DNA from: Alphaproteobacteria bacterium | GTDB lineage: Bacteria; Pseudomonadota; Alphaproteobacteria; Caulobacterales; Parvularculaceae | Length of the DNA: 64,000 nt | Direction of reading: 5' to 3' | Assembly: GCA_030433215.1 (NCBI GenBank) | Contig: JAUIMC010000012.1 | Span: 1-64,000, forward strand | In this document: positions 36,177 through 46,308 of the stretch, in pieces | How the letters are laid out: each line of letters begins with the position of its first letter | How positions within the stretch are numbered: the first letter of the stretch is position 1 | Notes under the pieces: model-generated | Database searches by the model: none | What the model was told of the DNA's origin: nothing | What the model saw: the letters and a program-made list of their open reading frames with translations, nothing else | Position numbers and translations under genes: made by a program

Positions 36177-37406
36177 ATGTCAGTCAGAGATTGTTTCGAC
36201 TTGCCCATTACAGGCGCCTGCGCCGAGGCGGCCCGCGCCTATGACGCGTATGTGCGCGAATTCCTCAGCTACGGGCCGGACCTGCGCGCGATCTTCGACG
36301 TGGCCGGCGCCAACCCGCAAGCCCCCCTCCTCAACGCGCACGCCGCGAGCCTTCACATGGCCTTCGAAGGCGCCGAAGGCTGGACCACCGCCGCGCCCTA
36401 TCTCGAAAACATGCGCGCCGCGCGCGCGGCCGGAACCGAACGCGAGCGGCTTTTCTGCGACGCCGTTGAAGCACAGGCGAACCACGATTTCGCGCGCGCC
36501 ATGCGCGCTCTCGACGAGCTTACGGTGCGCTGGCCGGCGGATTTATGCGCCCTGAAATGGGGCCAGTATCACGCCTTCAATCTCGGTCATGCGCCTGCGC
36601 TTCTGCGCTTCGGCGAACGCGCGCGCATCGTTCATGAAGGAACGCCCTACGCCCACGGCATGACCGCCTTCGCGCTCGAACAGAACCACCGCCTCGGCGA
36701 GGCGGAGGAGGAGGGCCTTAAAGCCAGCGAGATCGCCCTTGACGACGCCTGGGCCCATCACGCCGTCGCCCATGTCATGGAGACGCAAGGGCGCGCCCGC
36801 GAAGGCGCGCGCTGGCTCGATCATTGCGCCCATACATGGGACGCCAAGGGCGTCTTCATCCGCGATCATAATTACTGGCATGCCGCGCTCTTCCGCCTTT
36901 CACTGGGGCGCGAGGACGACGCGCTTGCGATCTATGACGAAAAGCTGTGGGGCGCATGGCCGGAATTTCCGCAGGAGCAGATCGGCGCCGTTTCCATGCT
37001 GTGGCGGCTCGAACTGCGCGGCGCCGATGTGGGGCCGCGCTGGGCGCCGGTCGTCGAGCAAGTACGCGCGCGCGCCGAAGACCATATCTTCCCGTTTCAC
37101 GATCTCCATTATCTTTATGCGCTCGCCCGCGCCGGCGAACCGGGCGAGGCCGAGCGCTTCATCGCGTCCCTGAAACGAAAAACGGAGATCGCGCTCAATC
37201 CCGTCTGGGCGGAAACCTGCGTTCCGGCGGCCGAGGCCCTCGCGGCTTTCGCGCGCGGCAAGCACGAACAGGCGGCGCAAGCCTTAGGCCCGCTCCTCAA
37301 CGATCTTCACCGCATCGGCGGCAGCCATGCCCAACGGCATGTGTTCGTGGAGACTTATGAAGCGTGTCTGGCGGAAGACAATCAACAGACGCGCGACGCC
37401 CTTTAA
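36177..37406 (+). CDS. tetratricopeptide repeat protein 38 (TTC38)-like
   Basis: 409 aa; YAHGMTAFALEQNHRLGEAEEEGLKASEIALDDAWAHHAVAHVMETQGRAREGARWL. Confidence 0.8.
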   Translation: MSVRDCFDLPITGACAEAARAYDAYVREFLSYGPDLRAIFDVAGANPQAPLLNAHAASLHMAFEGAEGWTTAAPYLENMRAARAAGTERERLFCDAVEAQANHDFARAMRALDELTVRWPADLCALKWGQYHAFNLGHAPALLRFGERARIVHEGTPYAHGMTAFALEQNHRLGEAEEEGLKASEIALDDAWAHHAVAHVMETQGRAREGARWLDHCAHTWDAKGVFIRDHNYWHAALFRLSLGREDDALAIYDEKLWGAWPEFPQEQIGAVSMLWRLELRGADVGPRWAPVVEQVRARAEDHIFPFHDLHYLYALARAGEPGEAERFIASLKRKTEIALNPVWAETCVPAAEALAAFARGKHEQAAQALGPLLNDLHRIGGSHAQRHVFVETYEACLAEDNQQTRDAL

Positions 37407-37424
37407 TCTTCAAAACCCTCAACA

Positions 37425-37510
37425 CCGCTCATTCCCGCGAAAGCGGGAATCCAGAAAAAAGCGCCACCGCCTGAGGCAAAATGGATCCCCGCTTTCGCGG
37501 GGATGAGCGG
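37425..37510. repeat. double-hairpin intergenic repeat, copy A
   Basis: CCGCTCAT-TCCCGC-GAAA-GCGGGAAT ... ATCCCCGC-TTTC-GCGGGGAT-GAGCGG; outer IR CCGCTCAT/ATGAGCGG. Confidence 0.8.
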
Positions 37511-37520
37511 ATAACAACGC

Positions 37521-37901
37521 TTACGTCGCGAGTTTCAGCTTCTGGCGGTCGAAGATTTTCAGGACCTGCGCCAGATCGTGCCCGCGCTTCAAAATCGCGC
37601 CGGACATGGAAACGACCACCCAGGCGCCCTGCTTCTTCGACAGCGCCGGACGCTTTTCGATCCGGTAGATCGGCAGCTCCGAGGCGCGCCGGAAGATCGA
37701 GAACACCGCCGCGTCCTTCAAATGGTCGATGGCGTAGTCGCGCCATTCCCCGGCGGCGACGAAATAGCCATAGACGGAAAGGATGCGGGTCAGTTCACTG
37801 CGCGTGAACGCCACCGGTTCGGGGCGCGGCTTTGCGGGCTGGGGCGCTGGGCTGAGGCTTCGCATTGGGGCAAGCATCGCGCGCGCGGGGCGCGCCCGCA
37901 A
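37521..37901 (-). CDS. DUF2794 domain protein
   Basis: FTRSELTRILSVYGYFVAAGEWRDYAIDHLKDAAVFSIFRRASELPIYRIEKRPALSKKQGAWVVVSMSGAILKRGHDL. Confidence 0.85.
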   Translation of the reverse strand: MRARPARAMLAPMRSLSPAPQPAKPRPEPVAFTRSELTRILSVYGYFVAAGEWRDYAIDHLKDAAVFSIFRRASELPIYRIEKRPALSKKQGAWVVVSMSGAILKRGHDLAQVLKIFDRQKLKLAT

Positions 37902-38159
37902 GCGTAAAATCCCTTCTGCGGCGCGGAATCGCGGGGAAAATCATCCTTAAAATCGCCTTAATTGGTCCCTCTCCACGCCCCAATCCGGCGTCAGTTTCAA
38001 TCGGCCGGGCGGGCGGCTCGGCCGGAATTTCCGGTTTTAACCATCGCCCCCAGCCCCCGGGAGATTTGGCCTCCGCCCGTCCGGCATATTCTTCTTCCCC
38101 CTCCTGAGTGACGCCCCCTTACTTGACGGCCCAGGCGAGCCTTGTGAAAGGCTCAGGCC

Positions 38160-39092
38160 ATGAGCCCCGTCATCACCATCGCCCTGCCCGTCTTCGCGGT
38201 CATCGCCGCCGGCTTTCTCGCCGGCCGCACGAAAATGCTGAGCGCCGCCGATTCGGACGTCCTCAACAAATTCGTTTTCCGCTTCACCATGCCCGCCGCC
38301 CTGTTCGGGCTGACGGCGGGCGCGACGCCGCCCGGCGAAAAAGAGCTCGCCGTCGCGCTCTCCTATCTCGCCGGCGCCTTTGCCGCGCTTCTCACGGGCT
38401 ATTTTCTTTCCCAACGGCTTTTCAAGCTGTCGAAACAGGAAGCGGGCGCCCATGCGCTGACATCGACATTAGGCAATGCGGTGTTTCTCGGCCTGCCCAT
38501 TGCGCTCAACATCGAAGGCTGGGCGAAGCCATTCGTCTCCTCCATGCTGCTCGAAGGCACGATCGTCATCGCTATCGCCACCGCGCTGATCTCGCCGCGC
38601 AAGGAAGAGGGCCACGCCCTGGCGCGCGCCGCGGCCTTCGTCACCGGACCGCTGAAAAACCCGCTGATCCTCGGCCTCCTTCTCGGCTTTCTCTATTCGG
38701 CGCTCGGCGTCCCCTTCGAGCCGCCGGTCGAAACCTTCTTCGACATTCTGGGGCGCGCGGCGGGACCGACGGCGCTGTTCTCCCTCGGCGTCTTTCTGGC
38801 GACGCATCAATTTCCGGCGGTCAACGCCGTCGCCGGGCGGGTGAGCCTCATCGCCGCGACGAAAATGGTGTTGCTGCCTACAGTGGCGCTGACAACCGCC
38901 GCGCTCCTCGGCGTCAGCGATCCCGATTACTGGGGCGCGCTGGCGCTGTTCGTGCTGGTGCCGTCGGGCGTCGGCTGCTTCGTCATCGTCAGCCAATATG
39001 GTGTTTATAAGAGCGAGACCGCAGCGGCCATCGCCACCACGATGATGCTGTCAGTGCTGACGGTTTCGGGCGTGCTGGTGGTGTTTGGGTAA
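38160..39092 (+). CDS. AEC (auxin efflux carrier) family transporter
   Basis: 310 aa multi-TM; LPVFAVIAAGFLAGRTKML..., NPLILGLLLGFLYSALGV, SLGVFLATHQF. Confidence 0.85.
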   Translation: MSPVITIALPVFAVIAAGFLAGRTKMLSAADSDVLNKFVFRFTMPAALFGLTAGATPPGEKELAVALSYLAGAFAALLTGYFLSQRLFKLSKQEAGAHALTSTLGNAVFLGLPIALNIEGWAKPFVSSMLLEGTIVIAIATALISPRKEEGHALARAAAFVTGPLKNPLILGLLLGFLYSALGVPFEPPVETFFDILGRAAGPTALFSLGVFLATHQFPAVNAVAGRVSLIAATKMVLLPTVALTTAALLGVSDPDYWGALALFVLVPSGVGCFVIVSQYGVYKSETAAAIATTMMLSVLTVSGVLVVFG

Positions 39093-39099
39093 AGAAACA

Positions 39100-39186
39100 C
39101 CGCTCATTCCGGCGAAAGCCGGAATCTCGTACCGCAGATTGCCAACCCAAATTGGAAAAGATCCCGGCTTTCGCCGGGATGAGCGG
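39100..39186. repeat. double-hairpin intergenic repeat, copy B
   Basis: CCGCTCAT-TCCGGC-GAAA-GCCGGAAT ... ATCCCGGC-TTTC-GCCGGGAT-GAGCGG; same outer IR as copy A with compensated stems. Confidence 0.8.
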
Positions 39187-39198
39187 AGAGGATGCTTA

Positions 39199-40680
39199 TC
39201 AGCGCTCGCGCGCCAGCACCTTCTTCACCGCGTCCACAAGCTCATCGCGCTTCACCGAGAACTGCGCGGGCTGGGCTTCGCGCCATTCGGCGTTGTCCTC
39301 GATCTCTTTTGAAAGCTCGGCGCCGAGGACAAGGTCCTTGATCTGCACCTCGCCATTCTCGCGTTCTTCGGAGCCCTGGATGATCGCGACGGGCGCGGCG
39401 CGCTTGTCGGCGTATTTCAATTGCTTGCCGAAATTCGAGCCGCCGAGATAGACTTCCGCCCGGACGCCAGCGGCGCGAAGGTCGGCGGCCATTTTCTGAT
39501 ATTCCGACATCTGATCTTTTTCGAGGGCGAGCACCACCACGGGGCCGTTCGCGCTGTCTTCAGCGGCTTTCTTCAACTCCAGCGCGGCCAGAAGCCGCGA
39601 CACGCCCACGGAAACGCCGACCGCCGGCACCTCGACGCCCTTGAAGCGCTTGACGAGCCCGTCATAACGCCCGCCGCCGCCGATGGAGCCCATCTGCACC
39701 GGGCGGCCCTTGGCGTCGGTGAGACCGCTCGCAAATTCCGCCTCAAACACCGGCCCCGTATAATAGTCGAGGCCGCGAATGACCGAGCAGTCGAACATGA
39801 TCGGGCGGTTCGCGAAATCCGGGATCGAGGCCTTGATGCCCTGCAGCTCCGCGACGCCCTCGGCGCCGCTTTGCGTTTCGCCGAGCAGGCTTTCGATGAC
39901 GCCGAGCGGGTCGCCCTTGGAATTTTCCGGGCCCGATTTCAGGAACGCCAGCACCGTTTCGATCTTGGCGTCGTCGAGCTTCGCGCCGTCGGTGAAGTCG
40001 CCGCTCTCGTCCTTGCGGCCGGGCCCGAGCAGGAGCGCCACGCCCTCCGCGCCGAACTTGTCGAACTTGTCCATGGACCGCATGACGGTGAGGCGCGTTT
40101 CCACGTCCGCTTCATCCGCAAGGCCGATCTTTTCAAAGAGCCCGTCGACGACCTTGCGGTTCGAAACGCGAATGAAAAAGTCGGAACGCGCAATCCCCGC
40201 CGCTTCGATGACGTCGGCGAAGAGCGCGCAGATTTCCGCATCCGCATAAGGCGCGGGCGCGCCCACCGTGTCGACATCGCATTGCGTGAACTGGCGGAAG
40301 CGCCCCGGCCCCGGCTTTTCATTGCGCCAGACGGGACCCATCTGATAGCGCCGGAAGGGCTTCGGGAGCGCGTCGTAATTCTCAGCCACATAGCGCGCGA
40401 GCGGCGCCGTCAGGTCATAGCGCAGGCTCATCCACTGCTCGTCGTCGTCCTGGAGCGAAAAGACGCCCTGGTTCGGCCGGTCCGTGTCCGGCAGGAACTT
40501 GCCGAGCGCATCGGTATATTCGAAGGCAGGCGTCTCGAGCGCGTCGAAGCCCCAGGCCTCGTAAACCGCGCCGATGCGCGCCAGCATCTCGCGCTCGGCG
40601 GCGATCTCCGCGCCGAGCCGGTCGCGGAACCCGCGCGGAATGCGCGCCTTGGGACGGAAGGTTTTTTCTTTCTTGGCCAT
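39199..40680 (-). CDS. hisS: histidyl-tRNA synthetase
   Basis: PRGFRDRLGAEIAAEREMLARIGAVYEAWGFDALETPAFEYTDALGK, SLRYDLTAPLARYVAEN, QMGPVWRNEKPGPGRFRQFTQCDVDTVG, GGGRYDGLV. Confidence 0.95.
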   Translation of the reverse strand: MAKKEKTFRPKARIPRGFRDRLGAEIAAEREMLARIGAVYEAWGFDALETPAFEYTDALGKFLPDTDRPNQGVFSLQDDDEQWMSLRYDLTAPLARYVAENYDALPKPFRRYQMGPVWRNEKPGPGRFRQFTQCDVDTVGAPAPYADAEICALFADVIEAAGIARSDFFIRVSNRKVVDGLFEKIGLADEADVETRLTVMRSMDKFDKFGAEGVALLLGPGRKDESGDFTDGAKLDDAKIETVLAFLKSGPENSKGDPLGVIESLLGETQSGAEGVAELQGIKASIPDFANRPIMFDCSVIRGLDYYTGPVFEAEFASGLTDAKGRPVQMGSIGGGGRYDGLVKRFKGVEVPAVGVSVGVSRLLAALELKKAAEDSANGPVVVLALEKDQMSEYQKMAADLRAAGVRAEVYLGGSNFGKQLKYADKRAAPVAIIQGSEERENGEVQIKDLVLGAELSKEIEDNAEWREAQPAQFSVKRDELVDAVKKVLARER

Positions 40681-40726
40681 AACCCGCGCGGGATAGCCGA
40701 TCACGGGGCCCCGGGCAATGCTGCGG

Positions 40727-41332
40727 CTAAAGCCTTGTGAGGCTGTAAAGCCCGGCGGCAGCCATCATCACCGCAAAGACGGCCCGTATGCCCTTGCCCC
40801 ATGAGGGATCATTCGTGAGGCGTTTGAAAAATCCGCCAGCCGCCAGCCAAATCGCGTCAATCAAACAGAGCAGAAGAAACGTCACCCCCGCCGTCATCAT
40901 CGCCGAAACAGCCGGATCGTTATGGCGAATGCCGAAGGATGCGAAGATCGCGGCAAACGCCGCATAGGCTTTTGGATTGATCAGGTTGAGAATGAACCCA
41001 TCGAAAAAACCGGGAACCTTGGAAGCCGCCGCCCCTTCCGGCCCACCCGCGCCACGATAAACACGCAAGGCCAAAAACAGAATGTAGCCTGCGGCGATAA
41101 TTTGAAGGAAGACCCGCACAGACGCCGAGGCGGATAGCAAGGCTGCAACGCCAAGACTTGAGAGCAACATCACAATGCCCGCCGCCACGATCAACCCGAT
41201 CAGGAAAGGCAAGCCCCGGCGCGGTCCATAGGCAGCGCCGACGCCCGCCAGCGCCATCGGCGCCGGCCCTGGCGAACCAAGCAGGATGAGAACTGCAATA
41301 CCAAGTGTCAGAAGATCGGCGATCACGTGCAA
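40727..41332 (-). CDS. LysE family translocator
   Basis: 201 aa; LGSPGPAPMALAGVGAAYGPRRGLPFLIGL, FFDGFILNLINPKAYAAFAAIFASF. Confidence 0.85.
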   Translation of the reverse strand: MHVIADLLTLGIAVLILLGSPGPAPMALAGVGAAYGPRRGLPFLIGLIVAAGIVMLLSSLGVAALLSASASVRVFLQIIAAGYILFLALRVYRGAGGPEGAAASKVPGFFDGFILNLINPKAYAAFAAIFASFGIRHNDPAVSAMMTAGVTFLLLCLIDAIWLAAGGFFKRLTNDPSWGKGIRAVFAVMMAAAGLYSLTRL

Positions 41333-41950
41333 CTATTCCGCCGCCGGCCGGTCCACGGGGTCGACCCGTTCGATGAAAATCGTCTCCGTCGGGACCTCGG
41401 CGTCGAATATCCCTTCCGGGCCGGTCTCGACCGCCCCGATGGCGTCGGCTGCCTCCATGCCTTCCACGACGCGCCCGAAGACCGTGTAGCCGTAGATCGG
41501 GCCGAGATCGGTGACGTCATGGTCGAGCTTCGGATTGTCGCGCAGATTGATGAACCATTGCGCCTGGGCGCTGTCCGGTTTGTCGCTGCGCGCCATGGCG
41601 ATGGTCCCGCGCTCGTTCTTCAGCCCGTTGTCGCCCTCATAAGGAATCGGATCGTACTTGCCGCGCTCGGTCAGAAGCCGCGAATAGCCGCCGCCCTGAA
41701 TGACGAAGCCCTTCACCACGCGATGAAAGATGGTGCGGTCATATTTGCCTTCGGTCGCGTAGCGCAGGAAGTTCTCGACCGTCTTCGGCGCCTTTTCCGG
41801 GTAAAGCTCGACGGTGATGTCGCCCTTGGAGGTCTGGATTTTTGCGTGGGTTGGGGTTTCAGCTGGCGCTTCCTGGACGGCGCTCGCGATTGTCGCAGAC
41901 GCAATCCATAAGAACGAAGCCAAGACAAAACGCATCATTTGACGAACCAT
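41333..41950 (-). CDS. cyclophilin-type peptidylprolyl isomerase, secreted
   Basis: 205 aa; KGDITVELYPEKAPKTVENFLRYATEGKYDRTIFHRVVKGFVIQGGG, NERGTIAMARSDKPDSAQAQWFINL. Confidence 0.92.
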   Translation of the reverse strand: MVRQMMRFVLASFLWIASATIASAVQEAPAETPTHAKIQTSKGDITVELYPEKAPKTVENFLRYATEGKYDRTIFHRVVKGFVIQGGGYSRLLTERGKYDPIPYEGDNGLKNERGTIAMARSDKPDSAQAQWFINLRDNPKLDHDVTDLGPIYGYTVFGRVVEGMEAADAIGAVETGPEGIFDAEVPTETIFIERVDPVDRPAAE

Positions 41951-41962
41951 ATCACAAATCCT

Positions 41963-42087
41963 GTGTCATTGCCGGGCTCGTCCCGGCAATCCAGAGAAAC
42001 CGCGCCGACCATACAAATCTGGATCACCGGGACAAGGGTTATCCTCGGGCCGCGCTGCGCGCAAACCCGGGGGCCCGGTGATGACAC
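41963..42087. repeat. double-hairpin intergenic repeat, divergent copy C
   Basis: GTGTCAT/ATGACAC outer IR; inner hairpins ATTGCCGGG-CTCGT-CCCGGCAAT and ATCACCGGG...CCCGGTGAT; CCAGA/TCTGG between them. Confidence 0.7.
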
Positions 42088-42095
42088 GTCTAAAA

Positions 42096-43760
42096 TCACT
42101 TCATCTCGCCGCGGATTTTGTTGACCCGGTCGATCAGCCCATTGGTCGAGGCGTCATGGCCTTGCGCCGCCGGCTTTTCCTCGCCCGGCTTTGCAAGTTC
42201 CGGCAGGATCGTTTTCGCCAGCGCCTTGCCAAGCTCGACGCCCCACTGGTCGAAGGAATTGATCCCCCAGACAACGCCCTGACAGAAAATCTTGTGCTCA
42301 TAAAGCGCAATCAAGGCGCCGAGGTTTTCCGGCGTCAGCTTTTCCATGAGGATCGAGTTGGTCGGGCGGTCGCCCGGAAACACCTTGTGCGGCGCCAGCC
42401 GGTCGATCTCAGGCGGCGCATAGCCGTCCGCTTTTAATTCCTCGCGGGCTTCCTTCTCGGTCTTGCCGCGCATCAAGGCTTCGGTCTGGGCGAGGAAATT
42501 CGAGAGCAGCTTTTCATGATGGTCGCCGGTGTCTTCCTGACTGATCGCGGGCGCGATAAAATCCGCCGAGACAAGGTCCGTCCCCTGATGAAGAAGCTGA
42601 TAGAAAGCGTGCTGGCCGTTGGTGCCGGGCTCGCCGAATATCACGGGGCCGGTCTCACACGGAACCGGCGCGCCGTCTTTCGTGACGCGCTTGCCGTTCG
42701 ATTCCATATCCGCCTGCTGGAGATAGGCCGCAAGGCGATGAAGATGCTGATCATAGGGCAGCACCGCGTGCGAGCCCATGCCGAGAAAGTTACGGTTCCA
42801 CACGCCCGCGAGCGCCAGCATGACCGGCATGTTCTCGCGCAGGGGCGCCGAGCGGAAATGCTCGTCCATGGCGTGGGCGCCCTTCAGGAGCTTTTCGAAA
42901 TTGTCGTAGCCGACCTGCAGCGCGATCGACATGCCGATGGCCGACCACAGGGAATAGCGCCCACCGACCCAGTCCCAGAATTCGAACATGTTCTCCTCGG
43001 CGATGCCGAAGGCCTTCACGGCATAGGCGTTGGTCGAAAGCGCGATGAAATGTTTTGCGATGTCGTCTTCGCTCGCCCCATGGGAAAGGAACCAGTCTTT
43101 CGCCGTGCCGGCGTTGGTCATGGTCTCCTGGGTGGTGAAGGTTTTCGAGGCGACGATGAAGAGCGTCGTTTCCGGATCGCGGCCATGAAGCGTGTCGGCG
43201 ATATGCTGGCCGTCCACATTGGAGACGAAATGCGCCTCGCGCCCCTCGATCCAGTAAGGCCTTAGCGCCTCGGTCGCCATCAGGGGCCCGAGATCGGAGC
43301 CGCCAATGCCGATATTGACGACGCTCGTTAACGGCTTGCCGGTGTAGCCCGTGCGCTCGCCCGCATGAACGCCGTCGGCGAAGCTTTTCATCTTGGCGAG
43401 CTCGGCGCGCACTTTGCGCGACACGTTCTCGCCCTCCACATGATAGTCCCGCTGGGAAAAATCACGCAGGGCCGGGTGGAGTACCGCCCGCTCCTCGGTT
43501 ACATTGATCGCCTCGCCCGTCAGCATGGCCTCGCGCGCGCCCTCAATATCCGCGGCCATGGCCAGCGCGATCAGATGGTCTTCAACGTCCTCGGTGATCT
43601 TGTTCTTGGAATAATCGAGAAACAGCCCCGCCGCCTCGATGGAATAACGGGCGAACCGGCCCGGGTCCGTCTCGAAAAGAGACCGCATGGACACGTCCTT
43701 GAGCGCCGCCGCGTCGGTCTCCAGCGCCTGCCATTCCGGCGTTGCGGTGATGTCGGTCAT
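42096..43760 (-). CDS. pgi: glucose-6-phosphate isomerase
   Basis: [36 protein letters not shown]..., [53 protein letters not shown]. Confidence 0.95.
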   Translation of the reverse strand: MTDITATPEWQALETDAAALKDVSMRSLFETDPGRFARYSIEAAGLFLDYSKNKITEDVEDHLIALAMAADIEGAREAMLTGEAINVTEERAVLHPALRDFSQRDYHVEGENVSRKVRAELAKMKSFADGVHAGERTGYTGKPLTSVVNIGIGGSDLGPLMATEALRPYWIEGREAHFVSNVDGQHIADTLHGRDPETTLFIVASKTFTTQETMTNAGTAKDWFLSHGASEDDIAKHFIALSTNAYAVKAFGIAEENMFEFWDWVGGRYSLWSAIGMSIALQVGYDNFEKLLKGAHAMDEHFRSAPLRENMPVMLALAGVWNRNFLGMGSHAVLPYDQHLHRLAAYLQQADMESNGKRVTKDGAPVPCETGPVIFGEPGTNGQHAFYQLLHQGTDLVSADFIAPAISQEDTGDHHEKLLSNFLAQTEALMRGKTEKEAREELKADGYAPPEIDRLAPHKVFPGDRPTNSILMEKLTPENLGALIALYEHKIFCQGVVWGINSFDQWGVELGKALAKTILPELAKPGEEKPAAQGHDASTNGLIDRVNKIRGEMK

Positions 43761-43885
43761 GGAAAGATCCTCTGGAAAGCCGCCGGGAGACAGGAGAGCG
43801 AAACGGCGATTTTTTTCAAAACTGATACGGATTTTAAGCGTCCGCCTCAACGCGTTTTAAACGAAAAGGCCGTAAGCCTGCTCTC

Positions 43886-44065
43886 ATGCAAGTTTCCAAC
43901 ACCGCCCCCTCCGCCTTGTTCAAACGCGCGCTTTTAAATCTCGCCGCCATCGCCGCGGTGACCGCGATTTTCGCGCTGAAAGAGGCGGAATGGGAAAAAC
44001 GGGCGGCCATGGAACAGGCGGACGCCCCGAAACTCGCCGAGGCGAACGCCCGTCTAGGGTCCTGA
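43886..44065 (+). CDS. possible 59-aa single-pass membrane microprotein (below the ORF track cutoff)
   Basis: MQVSNTAPSALFKRALLNLAAIAAVTAIFALKEAEWEKRAAMEQADAPKLAEANARLGS; one hydrophobic helix; no strong SD; 3' end overlaps dsbD. Confidence 0.4.
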   Translation: MQVSNTAPSALFKRALLNLAAIAAVTAIFALKEAEWEKRAAMEQADAPKLAEANARLGS

Positions 44066-46174
44066 GACGGCCCTGATGACGGCCTTTTTGCCCAGCGGCA
44101 GCGGCAGCACCGCCGGGGCGCCGTCCGCTCCGTAAAAGACGTAAAGCGGCACCCCGCTCGCCCCGAAGCTTTCCAGCGCCGCCGTGATCGCCGGGTCGCG
44201 CACGGTCCAGTCCGCCACCATGAAGACCGCCCCCGCCTCCTCAAAGGCGCGCGCCACGGCCGGGTCTGAAAAGACCGTCAGCTTGTTGAACTGGCAGGTG
44301 ACGCACCAGGCGGCGGTGAAATCGACGAAAACCGGCCGCCCCGCCGCACGATAGTCCTCGATGGCTTCCGCGCTGTAGGGAACCGCATTCATCGCTCCAT
44401 AGGCGCCTGCCTCGTCCTGAACGGCCGGCGCCGCTTCGAGACGCATCAGGGGCGCGAGCGCGGCGAGCACCGCGATGGCGGAAACGATCCGCAGCACGAG
44501 CGCGCCCGTTCCGTCCGCCTTGCTCTTTTCATAGCTCCAGGCGGCGAAGGCGAGGAGCACCGCCCCGGCGAGCACGATGGCGAGGCCGCCGCCGGGGGCC
44601 TGCTGGGCCAGCACCCAGAGGAAATAGGCGGCGGCGGCGAAAACCGGGAAGGCGAGAAGCTGTTTGAAGGTCGCCATCCAGGAGCCGGGCCTCGGCAAGC
44701 GTCTCCCGAGGCCAGGCGCAAAGGAAAGCACGAGATACGGCGCGGCAAGGCCAAGCCCCAGCGCCGCAAAGATCGCAAGACCGGCGAGCGGCGGCAGCAG
44801 CAGCGCAGCCCCCATGGGGGCGCTCAGAAGCGGGCCGATGCAGGGCGCGGCGACCACCACCGCGAGAACGCCGGTGAAGAACGCGCCCGCCGCGCCGTGT
44901 TTCGAGGCCAGCCCTTCGCCCGCCCCGGCGAGACTTTCGCCGGCGGAAAAGAGCCCCGCCAAATTGAGCCCCACCGCCAGGAGCACATAGGCCGACAGCG
45001 CCGTGACCACGGGCGACTGGAGATGAAAGCCCCAGCCGAGTTCCTCGCCGCCGGCGCGCAAGGCCAGAAGGACGCCGCCGATGAGAAGGAAGCTGGCGAG
45101 AACGCCGGCCGCGTAAAGCGCGCCATGGGCGCGGACGATGGAAGGCCGCTCGCGCGCGCTTTCCATGAAGGCCGCCGCCTTGATGAACACCACCGGAAAG
45201 ACGCAAGGCATGATGTTGAGGAGAACGCCGCCGAAAAAGGCGAGCGCCAGGAGCGCCGGCACGCCGAGCCCCCCGGCGAGCGTCGTCGGCGGGCCTGACC
45301 GCGCCGGCGTTTGCGCCTGCGGCTGAATGATGGCCTCTGACAGCGGCGCGCGCAGCCAGACGCCGCGGCGCCCGCCCGCGCCCTCATAAGCAAGCACGCC
45401 GGTAAGCGAAGGGGCGTCATAGGACTCAAGCCAGCCGGGCGTCATTTCGATGCGCGCCTCGCCGCCCTCAACGCCGATCGCCTGCGGCGCGGCGGCCTCC
45501 ACAAGCCCCTCCGGAGCCGGGAAGAAAAACGCGCCTTCGGGACTGAAATCTTTCGGCGCCGCGGCGGTCAGCACATAAGCGCCATCGCTGACGGAAAAGC
45601 GGGCCTCATCGTCGCCGTCTTCGGGCAGCTTCGCCCGCGCCCTTGCAAAGAGATCTGCATGAGCGGCGTCAGGGGCCGCGCTTTCCACCACCGGCAGCGA
45701 GAAAGAAAAGCGACCGTCCTCGGGCACGCAGATGTCCTCGCAGGTCTGCCATGACGCCTCGATGCTGATATCGACCCTGTCGCCGGGCGCAGCGTCCGCC
45801 GGCGCCGTCACGGGAACAAGAAAGACGGGCTCGCCCTCATGGGCGTAGCTGGCGAGCGGGCCTACCGGAATATAGTCCGGGACCGGATGAAGCGGCGCGC
45901 CCGCCTTGAAGCCTTCCGGCATGGTCCAGGTCAGCCGCAAAGGCAGGCCGGCGGCGCCGGGGTTGATCCAGAAGACGTGCCAGCCGGGCCTTAATTCCTG
46001 GCGCACGGCGAACCAGAGCGTCTCGCCGGCCACAAAGCCTTCCTGTTCGGCGATGATTTCGGTTTTCGCCGTGTACTCGTTTTCAATCACCGTCTGGGCC
46101 CGCGCGGCGGCGCCCGCGCAAAAGACGGCGGCGAGAAGACTGACAAACAAGGCGAAAGGGCGAAGTCCGGTCAT
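44054..46174 (-). CDS. DsbD-family thiol:disulfide interchange protein
   Basis: Signal peptide, DsbD-like N-terminal domain, GVLLNIMPCVFPVVFIKAAAFM TM domain, C-terminal thioredoxin FVDFTAAWCVTCQFNK. Confidence 0.88.
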   Translation of the reverse strand: MTGLRPFALFVSLLAAVFCAGAAARAQTVIENEYTAKTEIIAEQEGFVAGETLWFAVRQELRPGWHVFWINPGAAGLPLRLTWTMPEGFKAGAPLHPVPDYIPVGPLASYAHEGEPVFLVPVTAPADAAPGDRVDISIEASWQTCEDICVPEDGRFSFSLPVVESAAPDAAHADLFARARAKLPEDGDDEARFSVSDGAYVLTAAAPKDFSPEGAFFFPAPEGLVEAAAPQAIGVEGGEARIEMTPGWLESYDAPSLTGVLAYEGAGGRRGVWLRAPLSEAIIQPQAQTPARSGPPTTLAGGLGVPALLALAFFGGVLLNIMPCVFPVVFIKAAAFMESARERPSIVRAHGALYAAGVLASFLLIGGVLLALRAGGEELGWGFHLQSPVVTALSAYVLLAVGLNLAGLFSAGESLAGAGEGLASKHGAAGAFFTGVLAVVVAAPCIGPLLSAPMGAALLLPPLAGLAIFAALGLGLAAPYLVLSFAPGLGRRLPRPGSWMATFKQLLAFPVFAAAAYFLWVLAQQAPGGGLAIVLAGAVLLAFAAWSYEKSKADGTGALVLRIVSAIAVLAALAPLMRLEAAPAVQDEAGAYGAMNAVPYSAEAIEDYRAAGRPVFVDFTAAWCVTCQFNKLTVFSDPAVARAFEEAGAVFMVADWTVRDPAITAALESFGASGVPLYVFYGADGAPAVLPLPLGKKAVIRAVSGP

Positions 46175-46254
46175 GAGCCCTTGGTAGCGGGGCCCGGCCG
46201 CCGCGCCAATATCTGACGGACGCTGCAAAACGCCGCTCGCCCGAAGGTGAACAC

Positions 46255-46281
46255 AAAAAAACCGGGCCCCAAAGGGCCCGG
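46255..46281 (-). terminator. intrinsic terminator of the SapC-family gene
   Basis: Minus strand CCGGGCCC-TTTG-GGGCCCGG followed by T7. Confidence 0.85.
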
Positions 46282-46308
46282 CTATGCCGGCTGGACGCCG
46301 GAAATGTC

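Noticed and set aside
37425-42087. Possible CRISPR-like repeats
   Set aside because: The repeats are kilobases apart, internally palindromic and vary with compensatory changes; there are no regular spacers or cas genes.
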